Shown here one piece after another: positions 24,415 to 33,628 of a stretch of DNA of 64,000 nt. Each line of letters begins with the position of its first letter. The stretch's first letter is position 1. The stretch covers positions 186,001 through 250,000 of the forward strand of contig DAOOPM010000001.1 in assembly GCA_035388225.1 (NCBI GenBank), in the 5' to 3' direction. Below the pieces are notes generated by a model that was not told where the DNA came from, made no database searches, and worked only from the letters and a program-made list of their open reading frames with translations. The DNA is from SB25 sp029560875. GTDB lineage: Bacteria; Bacteroidota; Bacteroidia; Bacteroidales; Tenuifilaceae. A program made the translations under genes and the position numbers.

Positions 24415-25338
24415 TTATTTATTTACCTGGAATGTTTTATCGCCATTCTTAATGAAACCAACAATCTGACGAGCAGATGCTAAACCAGCGTTGATGTTCG
24501 CCTCGGCAGTTTCTGCACCCATTTTCTTTGGGGTGGAGAATACACGGCCAGGGAATTTCTCAACTAACTCAGCGTGATTATCGGCCATAATATCGGTTGC
24601 GTACTTAAGGTCTGCTCTCTCGGTGAAAGCTTTAACCAAACCAGCCTCGTCAATAACCTCTTTGCGGGCAGTGTTGATTAACGCACCACCTTTAGGCATT
24701 TTCGATAGCAACTCGTAACCAATAGATTTTTTGGTTTTGTCGTTAGCTGGAATATGTAACGAAACGTAATGGCAAGTGCTGTAAAGTTCTTCAATTGAGC
24801 CAACAACCTTTACGCCATCCTTCTCCATAGCCTCTTTAGCCACGAATGGGTCGAAAGCGTAAACTTCCATTCCAAAACCTTTACCGTACTTAGCTACCAA
24901 TTTACCTACGTTTCCATAAGCGTGGATTCCAAGTTTTTTGCCAGCAATCTCGGTACCAGTGCCTGGTTGGAAAAGACCACGAGCCATAAAAATCATCATC
25001 CCAATTGCTAACTCAGCAACAGCGTTTGAGTTTTGGCCAGGGGTGTTCATAGCAACAACACCTTTTGCTGTACAAGCAGCAAGGTCGAGGTTATCGTAAC
25101 CAGCACCAGCGCGAACAACAATTTTAAGATTTTTACCAGCCTCAACAACTTCCTTTGTAACCTTATCACTACGAACTATTAGCGCATCGGCATCGGCAAC
25201 TGCCTTTACAAGGTCGTTAGGGTCGGTATATTTTTCAAGAAGAGCCAAGGTGAATCCAGCATCCTCAACAATCTTTCTAATTCCGTCAACCGCAGCCTTT
25301 GCAAAAGGTTTTTCGGTTGCTACTAATACTTTGGTCAT
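24415..25338 (-). CDS. serA: D-3-phosphoglycerate dehydrogenase (short form)
   Basis: It oxidises 3-phosphoglycerate to phosphohydroxypyruvate, the first step of serine synthesis. The protein has 307 residues: the D-2-hydroxyacid dehydrogenase core only, without ACT or ASB regulatory domains. Visible are VRAGAGYDNLD, the NAD-binding HAYGNVGKLVAKYG, and LINTARKEVIDE. The usual catalytic-His motif TPHxG reads TPKKMG here (near residue 281), so Lys stands where the general base is expected. Bacteroidota short SerA proteins may share this, so it should be checked before calling the enzyme impaired. It forms a unit with serC upstream and DUF1015 downstream. Confidence 0.93.
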   Translation of the reverse strand: MTKVLVATEKPFAKAAVDGIRKIVEDAGFTLALLEKYTDPNDLVKAVADADALIVRSDKVTKEVVEAGKNLKIVVRAGAGYDNLDLAACTAKGVVAMNTPGQNSNAVAELAIGMMIFMARGLFQPGTGTEIAGKKLGIHAYGNVGKLVAKYGKGFGMEVYAFDPFVAKEAMEKDGVKVVGSIEELYSTCHYVSLHIPANDKTKKSIGYELLSKMPKGGALINTARKEVIDEAGLVKAFTERADLKYATDIMADNHAELVEKFPGRVFSTPKKMGAETAEANINAGLASARQIVGFIKNGDKTFQVNK

Positions 25339-25380
25339 ATCAGTAAAGTTTATGGGTTAATGTTTTATTTTATAAGAATT

Positions 25381-25437
25381 TGTCATCCTGAATGAAGAGA
25401 AAGACTAAAAGATTTTTCGCTATCGCTCAGAATGACA
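25381..25437. repeat. Palindromic intergenic repeat (TGTCATCCTGA type)
   Basis: Imperfect palindrome from TGTCATCCTGAATGAAGAG to GCTATCGCTCAGAATGACA between serC and serA. It has the same ends as the repeat at 3477-3542, and both match a dispersed Bacteroidota repeat wording. Confidence 0.6.
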
Positions 25438-25463
25438 AATCAACAATTCGAAATCAAAATGAA

Positions 25464-26543
25464 CTATGCGTTCAATTTCTCAAATTCCTTCATGCAGTCA
25501 ACAAGTGCCTGTACGCTTTCAATTGGACAAGCATTGTAGATAGATGCACGGAAACCACCAACAGAACGGTGACCTTTAATACCAACCATTCCTGCTTTCT
25601 TAGCGAAATCCATAAACTCAGCCTCTTTTTCTTTGTACTGCTCAGCCATTACGAAGCATACGTTCATAATTGAACGGTCTTCCTTAACAGCAGTTCCTAC
25701 GAACATCTTGTTGCGGTCAATCTCGTTGTAAAGAAGGTCTGCCTTTTGGTTGTTAATCTTATGCATTGCAGCAACACCACCAAGCGATTTAACCCACTTC
25801 AAAGTTTCGTGCATCACAAAAATTGAAATTACTGGAGGAGTGTTGTACATTGAGTTATCCTTTGGCTCTGCACCAATATGGGTTCTGTAATCAACCATAC
25901 TTGGTAACTTGCGTTGGATTTGCTCCAATAGGTCTTTGCGAACAATTACAAAGGTAACACCAGCAGGACCTACGTTTTTCTGAGCACCACCGTAAATCAT
26001 AGCGTATTTCTTGATATCAACAGGGCGGCTCATGATATCGGAACTCATATCGGCGATTAAGTTGATAGGGCAATCCATATCAGTTTTAATCTCGGTTCCG
26101 TAAATGGTGTTATTTGTGGTGATGTGGAAGTAATCCGCATCAGTTGGGATTTTGTATCCTTTTGGAATGTAAGTGTAGTTTTTGTCGGCCGATGAAGCAA
26201 CAACCTCAACCTCGCCGTACAATTTAGCCTCTTTAACAGCTTTTTTAGCCCAAACACCTGTTTCAAGGTAAGCAGCTTTTTTGTTAAGGAAGTTTGCAGC
26301 AACTGTGTAGAACTGAGTTGAAGCACCACCACCTAAAAACATAACAGCATAGTTATCTGGAATGTTAAGTAGGTCTCTCCAAAGTTGCTCAGTTTCAGCC
26401 ATAATTCTTTCCCAACCTGGAGTACGGTGAGAAATCTCTAGTAACCCGATACCAGTTCCATCGAAATTACGAATAGCTTCGATTGTAGACTCAATCGCTG
26501 GTTTTGGAAGGATGCAGGGGCCTGCATTAAAATTATGTTTCAT
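25464..26543 (-). CDS. serC: Phosphoserine aminotransferase
   Basis: A PLP enzyme that converts phosphohydroxypyruvate and glutamate to phosphoserine and 2-oxoglutarate. It has 359 residues, the normal length. Seen are the start HNFNAGPCILPKPA, LGGGASTQF, and the PLP-lysine region YGGAQKNVGPAG (about residues 193-204). HRSVGGFRASIYNA near the C terminus is the phosphate-binding Arg region. It is the first gene of the serC-serA-DUF1015 unit. The 120-bp region upstream holds no strong TAnnTTTG element. Confidence 0.97.
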   Translation of the reverse strand: MKHNFNAGPCILPKPAIESTIEAIRNFDGTGIGLLEISHRTPGWERIMAETEQLWRDLLNIPDNYAVMFLGGGASTQFYTVAANFLNKKAAYLETGVWAKKAVKEAKLYGEVEVVASSADKNYTYIPKGYKIPTDADYFHITTNNTIYGTEIKTDMDCPINLIADMSSDIMSRPVDIKKYAMIYGGAQKNVGPAGVTFVIVRKDLLEQIQRKLPSMVDYRTHIGAEPKDNSMYNTPPVISIFVMHETLKWVKSLGGVAAMHKINNQKADLLYNEIDRNKMFVGTAVKEDRSIMNVCFVMAEQYKEKEAEFMDFAKKAGMVGIKGHRSVGGFRASIYNACPIESVQALVDCMKEFEKLNA

Positions 26544-26661
26544 GATGTTAAAAGTTTAAGTTTGAAATTCGTTGGTGAATTATACGTCAAATTTCCTTGT
26601 TTTTTTTGTAATTTCCTAATGAGATGTTATCAAACAACATTATATGGAAGAAACCTATAAG

Positions 26662-27372
26662 TTACTTACATACAAGTCGATTTCCTTCTAAAACAGGCAC
26701 CTTATCGGTCTGGTCGAAGGAAAAACAGTAGCCAATAACATTATCTAAGCCCAATTTCTTTAGACGATGTTTCTGAGCCACTTTCTCGATATAAGTGTCC
26801 ATAGTATCCTTAGCAGCATCCCATAAATCGATAGCAGCATAAACCGAATCGCACTTAGTATCAAACAATCCTGATTGCATCAACTCGTTGGATAAAGCTC
26901 CCGCAAAGAGGGTATCCTCAAGGCAAAATTTACCCTTCCAACCCGCACAAAGCACCAAAACATCCTTCTGCTGAGCCGACAAATACTTAACAACCGCGCT
27001 AAAATTCAAGAATGAGCCAATTGTTACTACACTTGCATCCTTACCCACAGTAATTGCATTGGTTCCGTTGGTAGTGCTGTAGACAATAGTTTTTCCGTCA
27101 ACTGTTTCGGGGGTAAAGTAAAAGGGCGAATTGCCAAAATCGGCAAAATCCAACTTTTCGCCATTACGTTCGGCAACCACAAGGAAACCTTTCTCCTTAT
27201 ACGCCTTGGCCTCCTCAACATCCCTAACCGGAATAATCTCCTTAACGCCATTCTTAAACATTGTACATATAACCGAAGTGGCCCTAAGAATATCAACTAC
27301 CACAACAATCTTATCCGTTGAATCGAAATGGCTAAAAACCGATGGTGAAAAGCAAACTTCTATTTTGTTCAT
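26662..27372 (-). CDS. 2-phosphosulfolactate phosphatase family protein (ComB-like)
   Basis: About 236 residues. The start MNKIEVCFSP at 27372 was chosen because upstream in-frame codons run into the gcvT terminator. ComB signatures are present in order: VDILRATSVICT, AERNGEKL, FGNSPF, STTNGTNAI and LCAGWKG. ComB dephosphorylates 2-phosphosulfolactate in coenzyme M synthesis. In bacteria that lack coenzyme M the family member may act on another sulfonate or acid phosphate, so the substrate here is uncertain. It lies between serC and gcvT, transcribed in the same direction. Confidence 0.9.
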   Translation of the reverse strand: MNKIEVCFSPSVFSHFDSTDKIVVVVDILRATSVICTMFKNGVKEIIPVRDVEEAKAYKEKGFLVVAERNGEKLDFADFGNSPFYFTPETVDGKTIVYSTTNGTNAITVGKDASVVTIGSFLNFSAVVKYLSAQQKDVLVLCAGWKGKFCLEDTLFAGALSNELMQSGLFDTKCDSVYAAIDLWDAAKDTMDTYIEKVAQKHRLKKLGLDNVIGYCFSFDQTDKVPVLEGNRLVCK

Positions 27373-27391
27373 CTCAAAAAAACATTTTAAA

Positions 27392-27416
27392 AAAAGGGGG
27401 CTCAGCACCCCCTTTT
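27392..27416 (-). terminator. gcvT terminator
   Basis: Stem AAAAGGGGG / CCCCCTTTT with a 7-nt loop and a T-run on the minus strand, 10 bp after the gcvT stop. Confidence 0.85.
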
Positions 27417-27425
27417 GTGTGTGAA

Positions 27426-28532
27426 CTATTTTGCCAAATGGAATGGTGGCTTAACAATTTTTGCTTTAAGTTTCTTGTCGCGAATACCTATATAAATTTC
27501 AGCGCCATCGTTCCAGAAACCTTTTTTAACGTAGCCCATACCAATACCCTGCTTGCTAATTGGCGACATTGTACCAGAGGTAACCTCTCCAATTTCGTTT
27601 CCTTGAGCATCGTATATTAGGTAATGCTGACGAGGAATCCCCCTATCAATCATTATAAATCCTTTTAGTCTACGCTCAGTGCCTTCGTTCTTATGTTTTT
27701 CCCAAAGTGCGCGGTCGATGAAGTTTTTACCAGGTACAAATTTGGTAATCCATCCTAAACCAGCCTCAATGGCCGATGTTTCATCGTTAATATCGTGTCC
27801 ATACAAGCAGAAGCCAACCTCGAGGCGAAGAGTATCACGAGCACCTAAGCCAATAGGCTTAATTCCAAACTCAGCACCTGCCTCAAATACTGCTTTCCAT
27901 AGCTTGTCAGCATCCTCGTTTGCACAGTAAATTTCGCAACCACCAGCACCTGTGTAACCAGTAGTAGAAAAAATAACTTCTTTAATACCAGCAAAAGGAA
28001 TCTTTTTGAATGTGTAGTACTCCATATCAACCACATTCTCGGAGGTTAACTTCTGCATTGCTTTAAGAGCAAGAGGTCCTTGAACTGCCAGTTGAGCAAA
28101 CTCATCGGAAGCATTGAAGATTTCCTTACCAGGAGTAAAGCCAAACTTCTTACCTTGCTCGCAAATCCAGTTCCAGTCCTTATCAATATTAGCAGCATTG
28201 ATAACCAAGAAGTAGGTTTCGGCATTCACGCGGTAAACCAAAAGGTCGTCAACAATACCGCCTTTTCCGTTAGGAAAACAGCTGTACTGAACTTTACCAT
28301 CAGTTAATGCAGAAACATCGTTACTGGTAATAGTTTGAAGGAAATCCAGAGCTTTTGGACCTTTCACCCAAACCTCGCCCATGTGCGATACATCAAAAAC
28401 GCCCACTTTCTCTCTTACTGTAATGTGCTCGTCGTTAATACCACTGTACTCAATAGGCATATTATAGCCAGCAAACTCGGCCATACGTGCGCCCAAATCG
28501 ATGTGGTACTTTGTAAATGCTGTATTTTTCAT
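27426..28532 (-). CDS. gcvT: Aminomethyltransferase, glycine cleavage system T protein
   Basis: GcvT transfers the methylene group of glycine from the H-protein arm to tetrahydrofolate. The 368-residue form starts MKNTAFTKYHIDLGARM. Marks are AEFAGYNMPIEYSG, VGVFDVSHMGE (catalytic Asp region), STTGYTGAGGCEIY and LGARDTLRLEVGFCLYGHD. The ATG at 28532 was chosen over one 8 codons earlier because homologues begin here. A -7 element lies 37 bp upstream. Other gcv genes are not nearby, which is common. Confidence 0.97.
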   Translation of the reverse strand: MKNTAFTKYHIDLGARMAEFAGYNMPIEYSGINDEHITVREKVGVFDVSHMGEVWVKGPKALDFLQTITSNDVSALTDGKVQYSCFPNGKGGIVDDLLVYRVNAETYFLVINAANIDKDWNWICEQGKKFGFTPGKEIFNASDEFAQLAVQGPLALKAMQKLTSENVVDMEYYTFKKIPFAGIKEVIFSTTGYTGAGGCEIYCANEDADKLWKAVFEAGAEFGIKPIGLGARDTLRLEVGFCLYGHDINDETSAIEAGLGWITKFVPGKNFIDRALWEKHKNEGTERRLKGFIMIDRGIPRQHYLIYDAQGNEIGEVTSGTMSPISKQGIGMGYVKKGFWNDGAEIYIGIRDKKLKAKIVKPPFHLAK

Positions 28533-28569
28533 TGTAGAATAGTATGAGTTGAACATATAAAGATTTATG

Positions 28570-28577
28570 CAAAACTA
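28570..28577 (-). promoter_or_regulatory. gcvT promoter -7 element
   Basis: TAGTTTTG on the minus strand fits TAnnTTTG. Confidence 0.45.
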
Positions 28578-28785
28578 GTGTTTTTATTTACAGGTTATAA
28601 TTTACACTCCGAATTGTTTCAAACGATTGATGTGTTTTTGAACATTGTTCAGGTGTCAACTATCAGATTTATTGATTTTTCAATAACCTCAAAATATCAA
28701 CCTCCTAAAATCCTAGAGTCTAAAACAATACAATTTTGCAGAAAAGAATTATGAATCATTTTAAACAACTCCAACTATTTTTTCC

Positions 28786-28793
28786 TATATTTG
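28786..28793 (+). promoter_or_regulatory. Promoter -7 element of HPt-STAS unit
   Basis: TATATTTG fits TAnnTTTG, 29 bp before the ATG at 28823. Confidence 0.5.
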
Positions 28794-28822
28794 GTTAGAT
28801 TAAATTATTTGATTTAACTTAG

Positions 28823-29200
28823 ATGACAGGAATTCAAAACACTGCTATGAGCGGTTATAAACACGTAAATCTTGAGGTTCTTAAGGAAATTTCCGAAGGC
28901 AGTAACGATTTAATGCGTGACCTTATCTTCCTTTTTATCAGTCAGATTCCAGTCTTCTCAGAGCAGCTGGATTACTACTACAAAAACGAGGACTATATAT
29001 CGCTTGGCAAGTTGGCTCATAAAATAAAAAGTTCAGTATCGATGATGGGAATCAGCGAATTATCATCGGATATGAAAAAACTTGAACAGCTGGCACAGGC
29101 AAAAAAGGATACCCAAAAGTATCCTGAGTTTATTGAGCGTTTTAAACGAATTTCCACCGAAGCTGTTAGTGAATTAAATGATATACTTCAATGTATTTAA
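28823..29200 (+). CDS. HPt domain protein
   Basis: A 125-residue stand-alone histidine phosphotransfer domain. The phospho-accepting residue is His66 in LAHKIKSSVSMMG, the classic HPt motif. The rest is helical. Such proteins relay phosphate between receiver domains in multistep phosphorelays. It is followed after 18 bp by a STAS-domain gene, suggesting the two act in one signalling output. No hybrid kinase is adjacent, so its partners are unknown. Confidence 0.9.
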   Translation: MTGIQNTAMSGYKHVNLEVLKEISEGSNDLMRDLIFLFISQIPVFSEQLDYYYKNEDYISLGKLAHKIKSSVSMMGISELSSDMKKLEQLAQAKKDTQKYPEFIERFKRISTEAVSELNDILQCI

Positions 29201-29218
29201 CCATAAAAAATTGACCAT

Positions 29219-29551
29219 ATGATAAACTTTGAAAAAATTGGTGATGTAATGGTAATATCTTTCAGCAACGATAACAAGCTGAACGTTACTGTAACCCAAA
29301 AAATCAAAACCGAGATTATTAAGTTGATTACTCCAAATTCCAAGGTTACTCTTAATTTGAATGGAATTAATTACATTGATAGTACTGGATTTGGTATGTT
29401 ATTATCGGTTCTTAGACATTGCAAGAACAACAATTCGGGGCTAAAACTTTGCAACATAACCCCTGAGGTAATGGAGCTAATTAAACTGCTTCAACTTCAA
29501 AGCGTTTTCGATATTCGCGAAAGCGTTGACGACTGCTTAAAGAGTTTCTAG
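29219..29551 (+). CDS. STAS domain anti-sigma-factor antagonist-like protein
   Basis: A 110-residue single STAS domain of the SpoIIAA/RsbV type. The phosphorylatable Ser55 lies in YIDSTGFGML, the family signature. Such proteins release a partner (a sigma factor or other target) when unphosphorylated. The pairing with an upstream HPt gene is unusual, because STAS switches are normally paired with RsbW-like kinases. RsbW-like ATPases do occur in this window but in the hydrogenase island about 18 kb away. A terminator follows. Confidence 0.92.
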   Translation: MINFEKIGDVMVISFSNDNKLNVTVTQKIKTEIIKLITPNSKVTLNLNGINYIDSTGFGMLLSVLRHCKNNNSGLKLCNITPEVMELIKLLQLQSVFDIRESVDDCLKSF

Positions 29552-29571
29552 TATAGCAAGATATGATAACT

Positions 29572-29604
29572 CGAGGGTCTTCGGATTACGGAGACCCTCG
29601 TTTT
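29572..29604 (+). terminator. Terminator of HPt-STAS unit
   Basis: Stem CGAGGGTCT / AGACCCTCG followed by TTTTGCT, 20 bp after the STAS stop. Confidence 0.8.
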
Positions 29605-29665
29605 GCTCTATGTTAAACCATTTAAACCAACAAGTATCTATTACCTGTAACCAAACCATAAACCA

Positions 29666-32269
29666 ATGAAATACAGAGTCTTTATTGGGATTATTGTTCT
29701 CGCACTTATTCCTTTAGTATCAAATTCGCAAATTCCAGAACCCGAGAAATTCTTTGGGTTTAAGCCTGGAGCCGATTATCAACTAATCAACTACGAAAAA
29801 TTGGTTGATTACCTCAACCTAGTTGACAAAAGTAGCGATATGGTTAGAATGGTTGAAATTGGAATATCGCCAATGGGCAAACCCATATATTCACTATTTA
29901 TTTCGTCGGAGGAAAATATCAAAAACCTAGATAAACTGGGTGAAATAAACAAAAAACTTGCTCTCGACTACACATTATCGGACTTAGAGCAAGCGGAACT
30001 GGTTAAAACCGGAAAAGTTTTTGCCTTAGTAACCCTGTCGATGCATTCCTCGGAGGTTGGGCCAACCCAAGCACTACCCTTAATCGTTAATCAACTTATT
30101 ACCGATAAATCCGAAACAACCAGAAAGATTCTAAACGATGTAGTTTATATGGCTGTCCCTTGCCATAATCCTGATGGTATGAATATGGTTGTAGATTATT
30201 TCTATAAAACCAAGGGCACAAAATATGAGGGTTCATCGTATCCGGGGCTTTACCATAAGTATATTGGCCACGACAATAACCGCGATTTTGTAACCCTAAC
30301 CCAAAGCGATACAAAGGCAATATCGAGCCTAACCAGCACAGTTTGGTTTCCGCAAGTTATGGTCGAGAAACATCAGATGGGATATACAGGCTCTAGGTAC
30401 TATGTACCACCATTCTACGACCCAATAGCCGAAAATATTGAGCCTGAACTATATGCCTGGACAAGCATTTTTGGTCACAACATGCTGAACGACTTAACAG
30501 CACAGGGCTTTTTGGGTATTAGCCAGAATAACGCTTTCGATAATTACTGGCCGGGCTCTACCGAAACATGTATCTGGAAAAATGTTATTAGCTTTTTAAC
30601 CGAAGCTGCAAGCGTAAAATTGGCCAAGCCAATTTATATTGAACCCACAGAGCTCTCGGGCGGAGGAAAAGGTTTACCAGAAAACAAGAAAGCAATCAAC
30701 AACTTAGCCCCATGGAATGGTGGCTGGTGGCGACTTTCGGATATTGTAGACTTGGAAGTTGCCTCAACTATGTCGATGCTTAATACTGCATACCTTTACA
30801 AGGATAAAATCCTTAAGTACCGAAACGATGTTTGTAAACAACAGGTTGAAAAAGGAAAATCGCAAGCCCCATACTACTTCATAATTCCACAAAACCAAAC
30901 CGATTTAAGCGAATTGGTTTCGATTGTTGAACTGCTTAAAGAACATGGAGTATGGGTTTGCAAACTAAAATCCAACATCACCTTAAACAATTATAATTAT
31001 AATGTAGGCGATATTGTTGTGCCTTTGGCGCAACCCTTCAGGATGTTTGTCAAAGAGGTTCTGGAGGTTCAAAAATACCCCGAACGCAAGATTGTTGCTG
31101 GTGGCGATATTATTACCCCCTACGATATTACAACGTGGTCGTTGCCGCTACACAGAGGCTTAACTTGCCACCAAATAGACACCAGATACCCTGAGTTAGA
31201 AAAAGAAATCGAGCAAATCAACTATAAATACTCACTTGCAAATACTACATCAAACTCTAAGTATGCAATACTATCGTCGAGCAATAATCAATCGTACCAA
31301 ATAGTTTTTGAACTTTTGGGCAAAGGAAATACCGTTGAAAGGGCTTTAGAAGATGTAAATATTAATGGAGGTTCAATACCCGCCGGAAGTTTTGTTGTTG
31401 AAAATAGCAATAAGACAAAGGAAGTATTGAGCAAAGCAATTTTTCCAACTCACAACATAGAATCAACAAGTAATCTGAAACTCTCGGCTGTAAAACTACC
31501 ACGCATTGCACTAATAGACTCGCCAATCCAAAGCACCGATGCGGGTTGGACTCGTTTTGTTTTGGATTCATACGGTGTTAAATATTCAATTCTCACCCCT
31601 GCAGAGTTTGAGAATCTTGATGTTAAAACAAAGTTTGATGTAATTATACTCCCCAACACCAGTGCCTCAATACTTAAGGAGGGTAAGCAAAAAAGGAATA
31701 ACCTATTAATTCCTTCCGATTATCCAACTGAATATACAAAGGGAATGGGCTCAAAGGGAGTTGAGAATATCATTAAATTCATTAACGATGGAGGTATAGC
31801 AATCTCATGGGAAGCATCAACTGAACTATTTGAAGGCACACTATCAATAAATCAACCCAATAGTAAAGAGGAGTTTGTTTTGCCATTCAGGAACGTAGGC
31901 GATGCTATTGAAAAATTAGGAGTTAAATGTCCGGGTTCACTAATACGTATTAAACTAAATAACGAATCACCAATTACTTGGGGACTTGGTAAAGAAATTG
32001 GAATATTTTACAGAGGTAAACCTGCCTTTACTACTCAAATTCCTAACCTAGATATGGACAGACGTATTATTGGCTACTTTGGCGATGATAATTTACTGAT
32101 TAGCGGCTATCTTAAGGGAGAAGAGTTTCTAGCAAAGAAATCGGCCATTGTATGGATACAGAAGGGAAAAGGACAAATCGTGCTTATGGGATTTAGCCCT
32201 ACATTTAGAGCATCGGTGCCGGCAACCTATAAAATTCTATTCAACTCAATTTTATTAGAAAACAAATAA
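29666..32269 (+). CDS. Secreted M14 family zinc carboxypeptidase
   Basis: An 867-residue exported metallopeptidase. A signal peptide covers residues 1-21 (LVSNSQ). The M14 domain spans roughly 40-380, with zinc ligands in MHSSEVG (His127, Glu130) and a third His in EKHQMG (His236). NPDGMNM and DNNRDF (substrate-Arg region) lie between. The C-terminal 450 residues hold a glutamine-amidotransferase-like flavodoxin fold region (IALIDSP, VIILPN), as in many large Bacteroidota M14 proteins. It probably trims peptides in the periplasm or at the surface. A GH29 gene starts 3 bp after the stop, so the two are co-transcribed. Confidence 0.92.
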   Translation: MKYRVFIGIIVLALIPLVSNSQIPEPEKFFGFKPGADYQLINYEKLVDYLNLVDKSSDMVRMVEIGISPMGKPIYSLFISSEENIKNLDKLGEINKKLALDYTLSDLEQAELVKTGKVFALVTLSMHSSEVGPTQALPLIVNQLITDKSETTRKILNDVVYMAVPCHNPDGMNMVVDYFYKTKGTKYEGSSYPGLYHKYIGHDNNRDFVTLTQSDTKAISSLTSTVWFPQVMVEKHQMGYTGSRYYVPPFYDPIAENIEPELYAWTSIFGHNMLNDLTAQGFLGISQNNAFDNYWPGSTETCIWKNVISFLTEAASVKLAKPIYIEPTELSGGGKGLPENKKAINNLAPWNGGWWRLSDIVDLEVASTMSMLNTAYLYKDKILKYRNDVCKQQVEKGKSQAPYYFIIPQNQTDLSELVSIVELLKEHGVWVCKLKSNITLNNYNYNVGDIVVPLAQPFRMFVKEVLEVQKYPERKIVAGGDIITPYDITTWSLPLHRGLTCHQIDTRYPELEKEIEQINYKYSLANTTSNSKYAILSSSNNQSYQIVFELLGKGNTVERALEDVNINGGSIPAGSFVVENSNKTKEVLSKAIFPTHNIESTSNLKLSAVKLPRIALIDSPIQSTDAGWTRFVLDSYGVKYSILTPAEFENLDVKTKFDVIILPNTSASILKEGKQKRNNLLIPSDYPTEYTKGMGSKGVENIIKFINDGGIAISWEASTELFEGTLSINQPNSKEEFVLPFRNVGDAIEKLGVKCPGSLIRIKLNNESPITWGLGKEIGIFYRGKPAFTTQIPNLDMDRRIIGYFGDDNLLISGYLKGEEFLAKKSAIVWIQKGKGQIVLMGFSPTFRASVPATYKILFNSILLENK

Positions 32270-32272
32270 ATA

Positions 32273-33598
32273 ATGACAAGGCTACTCACTCTTAAATTAG
32301 CACTATTACTCACATTTATAGGAATATTACACGCCAATACTAATGCCCAGGAAATTAACAAAATGGATTGGTTCTCCGATGCCAAACTTGGAATATTCAT
32401 TCACTGGGGTATTTACTCACTTGGAAATACATCTGAGTCGTGGGCTTTTCACAACAAAAGAGTAAGCCATACCGATTATATGGCTCAACTTGACAGTTTC
32501 ACTGCAAGCAACTATAAACCAATATACTGGGCTGAAATTATTCGTAAAAGCGGTGCTAAATACTCCGTTATTACATCGAAACACCACGATGGTATTGCAC
32601 TGTGGGATACAAAGCAGAATAACTTGAGTACAACCCATAAGTCGCCTGCAAAAAGAGATTTACTTACCCCTTTTGTTAATGCTCTTAGAAATAACGATAT
32701 TAAGGTTGGTATATACTACTCATTAATAGACTGGACACACCCCGATTATCCAGGATTCCTAAAGGATTCTTCAAAATATAAAATTGAAGATAACCCAGCA
32801 AAATGGCAAAATTTTATAAAATTCTGCCATGGGCAAATTGAGGAACTTTCAGCAGAATTTAACCCTGATTTATTTTGGTTCGATGGCGATTGGGAGCATA
32901 GCGCCGAAGAATGGCAAGCCCCAAAAATTAAGGCAAATATACTAAGCCATAATCCTAACGCAATAATTAATGGCCGCTTACAAGGCTTTGGCGATTACGA
33001 CACACCCGAACAAAACTTCCCAGTAACTCGCCCCAACCTCAAATACTGGGAGTTGTGTATGACCATGAACGATTCCTGGGGTTATCAAAAAAACGACAAC
33101 AACTATAAAACTCCGTACGAGATAATTACCATTTTTGCCGATGCAATAAGTATGGGAGGGAACCTTTTACTCGATATCACCCCAATGCAGGATGGTAGCA
33201 TTCCAAAAACGCAAATAGAAACACTGGAGGAAATAGGCAATTGGACAAACAAGCACCAAGAAGCAATATTTGGCACATTAGGTGGAATGCCCCAAGGGCA
33301 TTTTTATGGACCATCAACCATATCGAAGGATTCCACAAGTCTGTACCTCTTTATTCCGGCTAAAATATCGGGAGATATCGTTGTAAAAGGTCTCGATAAC
33401 TCAATAAAATCAATAGTAGTAGTTGGAAATAATACACAACTAAACCATAGGATTGTAGGTAAAATATCATGGAGCCACGTTCCTAGTTTAGTTTACATTG
33501 ATATCCCTGAAAATGTCCAGGATAAGTATATGTCGGTTATTAAACTAGAACTTGATAAACCTTTAAAACTCTACAGAGGTAAAGGAGGTTTTAATTAA
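32273..33598 (+). CDS. Alpha-L-fucosidase, GH29
   Basis: A 441-residue exported glycoside hydrolase (signal peptide ending near NTNAQ, residue 25). The GH29 marks are LGIFIHWGIYS, SKHHDGIALWDTK, VGIYYS and WFDGDWE. Asp204 in WFDGD fits the GH29 nucleophile. It releases L-fucose from glycans or mucin-type glycoconjugates, probably in the periplasm. It pairs with the M14 peptidase, which suggests glycoprotein breakdown. No SusC/SusD pair or sugar-catabolic gene is adjacent, so this is not a typical polysaccharide utilisation locus. Confidence 0.95.
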   Translation: MTRLLTLKLALLLTFIGILHANTNAQEINKMDWFSDAKLGIFIHWGIYSLGNTSESWAFHNKRVSHTDYMAQLDSFTASNYKPIYWAEIIRKSGAKYSVITSKHHDGIALWDTKQNNLSTTHKSPAKRDLLTPFVNALRNNDIKVGIYYSLIDWTHPDYPGFLKDSSKYKIEDNPAKWQNFIKFCHGQIEELSAEFNPDLFWFDGDWEHSAEEWQAPKIKANILSHNPNAIINGRLQGFGDYDTPEQNFPVTRPNLKYWELCMTMNDSWGYQKNDNNYKTPYEIITIFADAISMGGNLLLDITPMQDGSIPKTQIETLEEIGNWTNKHQEAIFGTLGGMPQGHFYGPSTISKDSTSLYLFIPAKISGDIVVKGLDNSIKSIVVVGNNTQLNHRIVGKISWSHVPSLVYIDIPENVQDKYMSVIKLELDKPLKLYRGKGGFN

Positions 33599-33600
33599 CA

Positions 33601-33627
33601 AGAAAGGGGATTAAAAATCCCCTTTCT
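33601..33627. terminator. Bidirectional terminator between GH29 and TonB receptor genes
   Basis: Stem AGAAAGGGGATT / AATCCCCTTTCT with a 3-nt loop and T-runs on both sides. The two convergent genes end within 3 bp of its ends. Confidence 0.85.
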
Positions 33628-33628
33628 T

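Noticed and set aside
23988..24415. Diversity-generating retroelement suggested by the Avd-like four-helix-bundle gene
   Set aside because: No reverse transcriptase, template repeat or variable target gene is present here or near the second copy.
25392..25673. Frame on the plus strand over the serC end and palindrome
   Set aside because: Overlaps the well-supported serC gene and a repeat, with no coding features.
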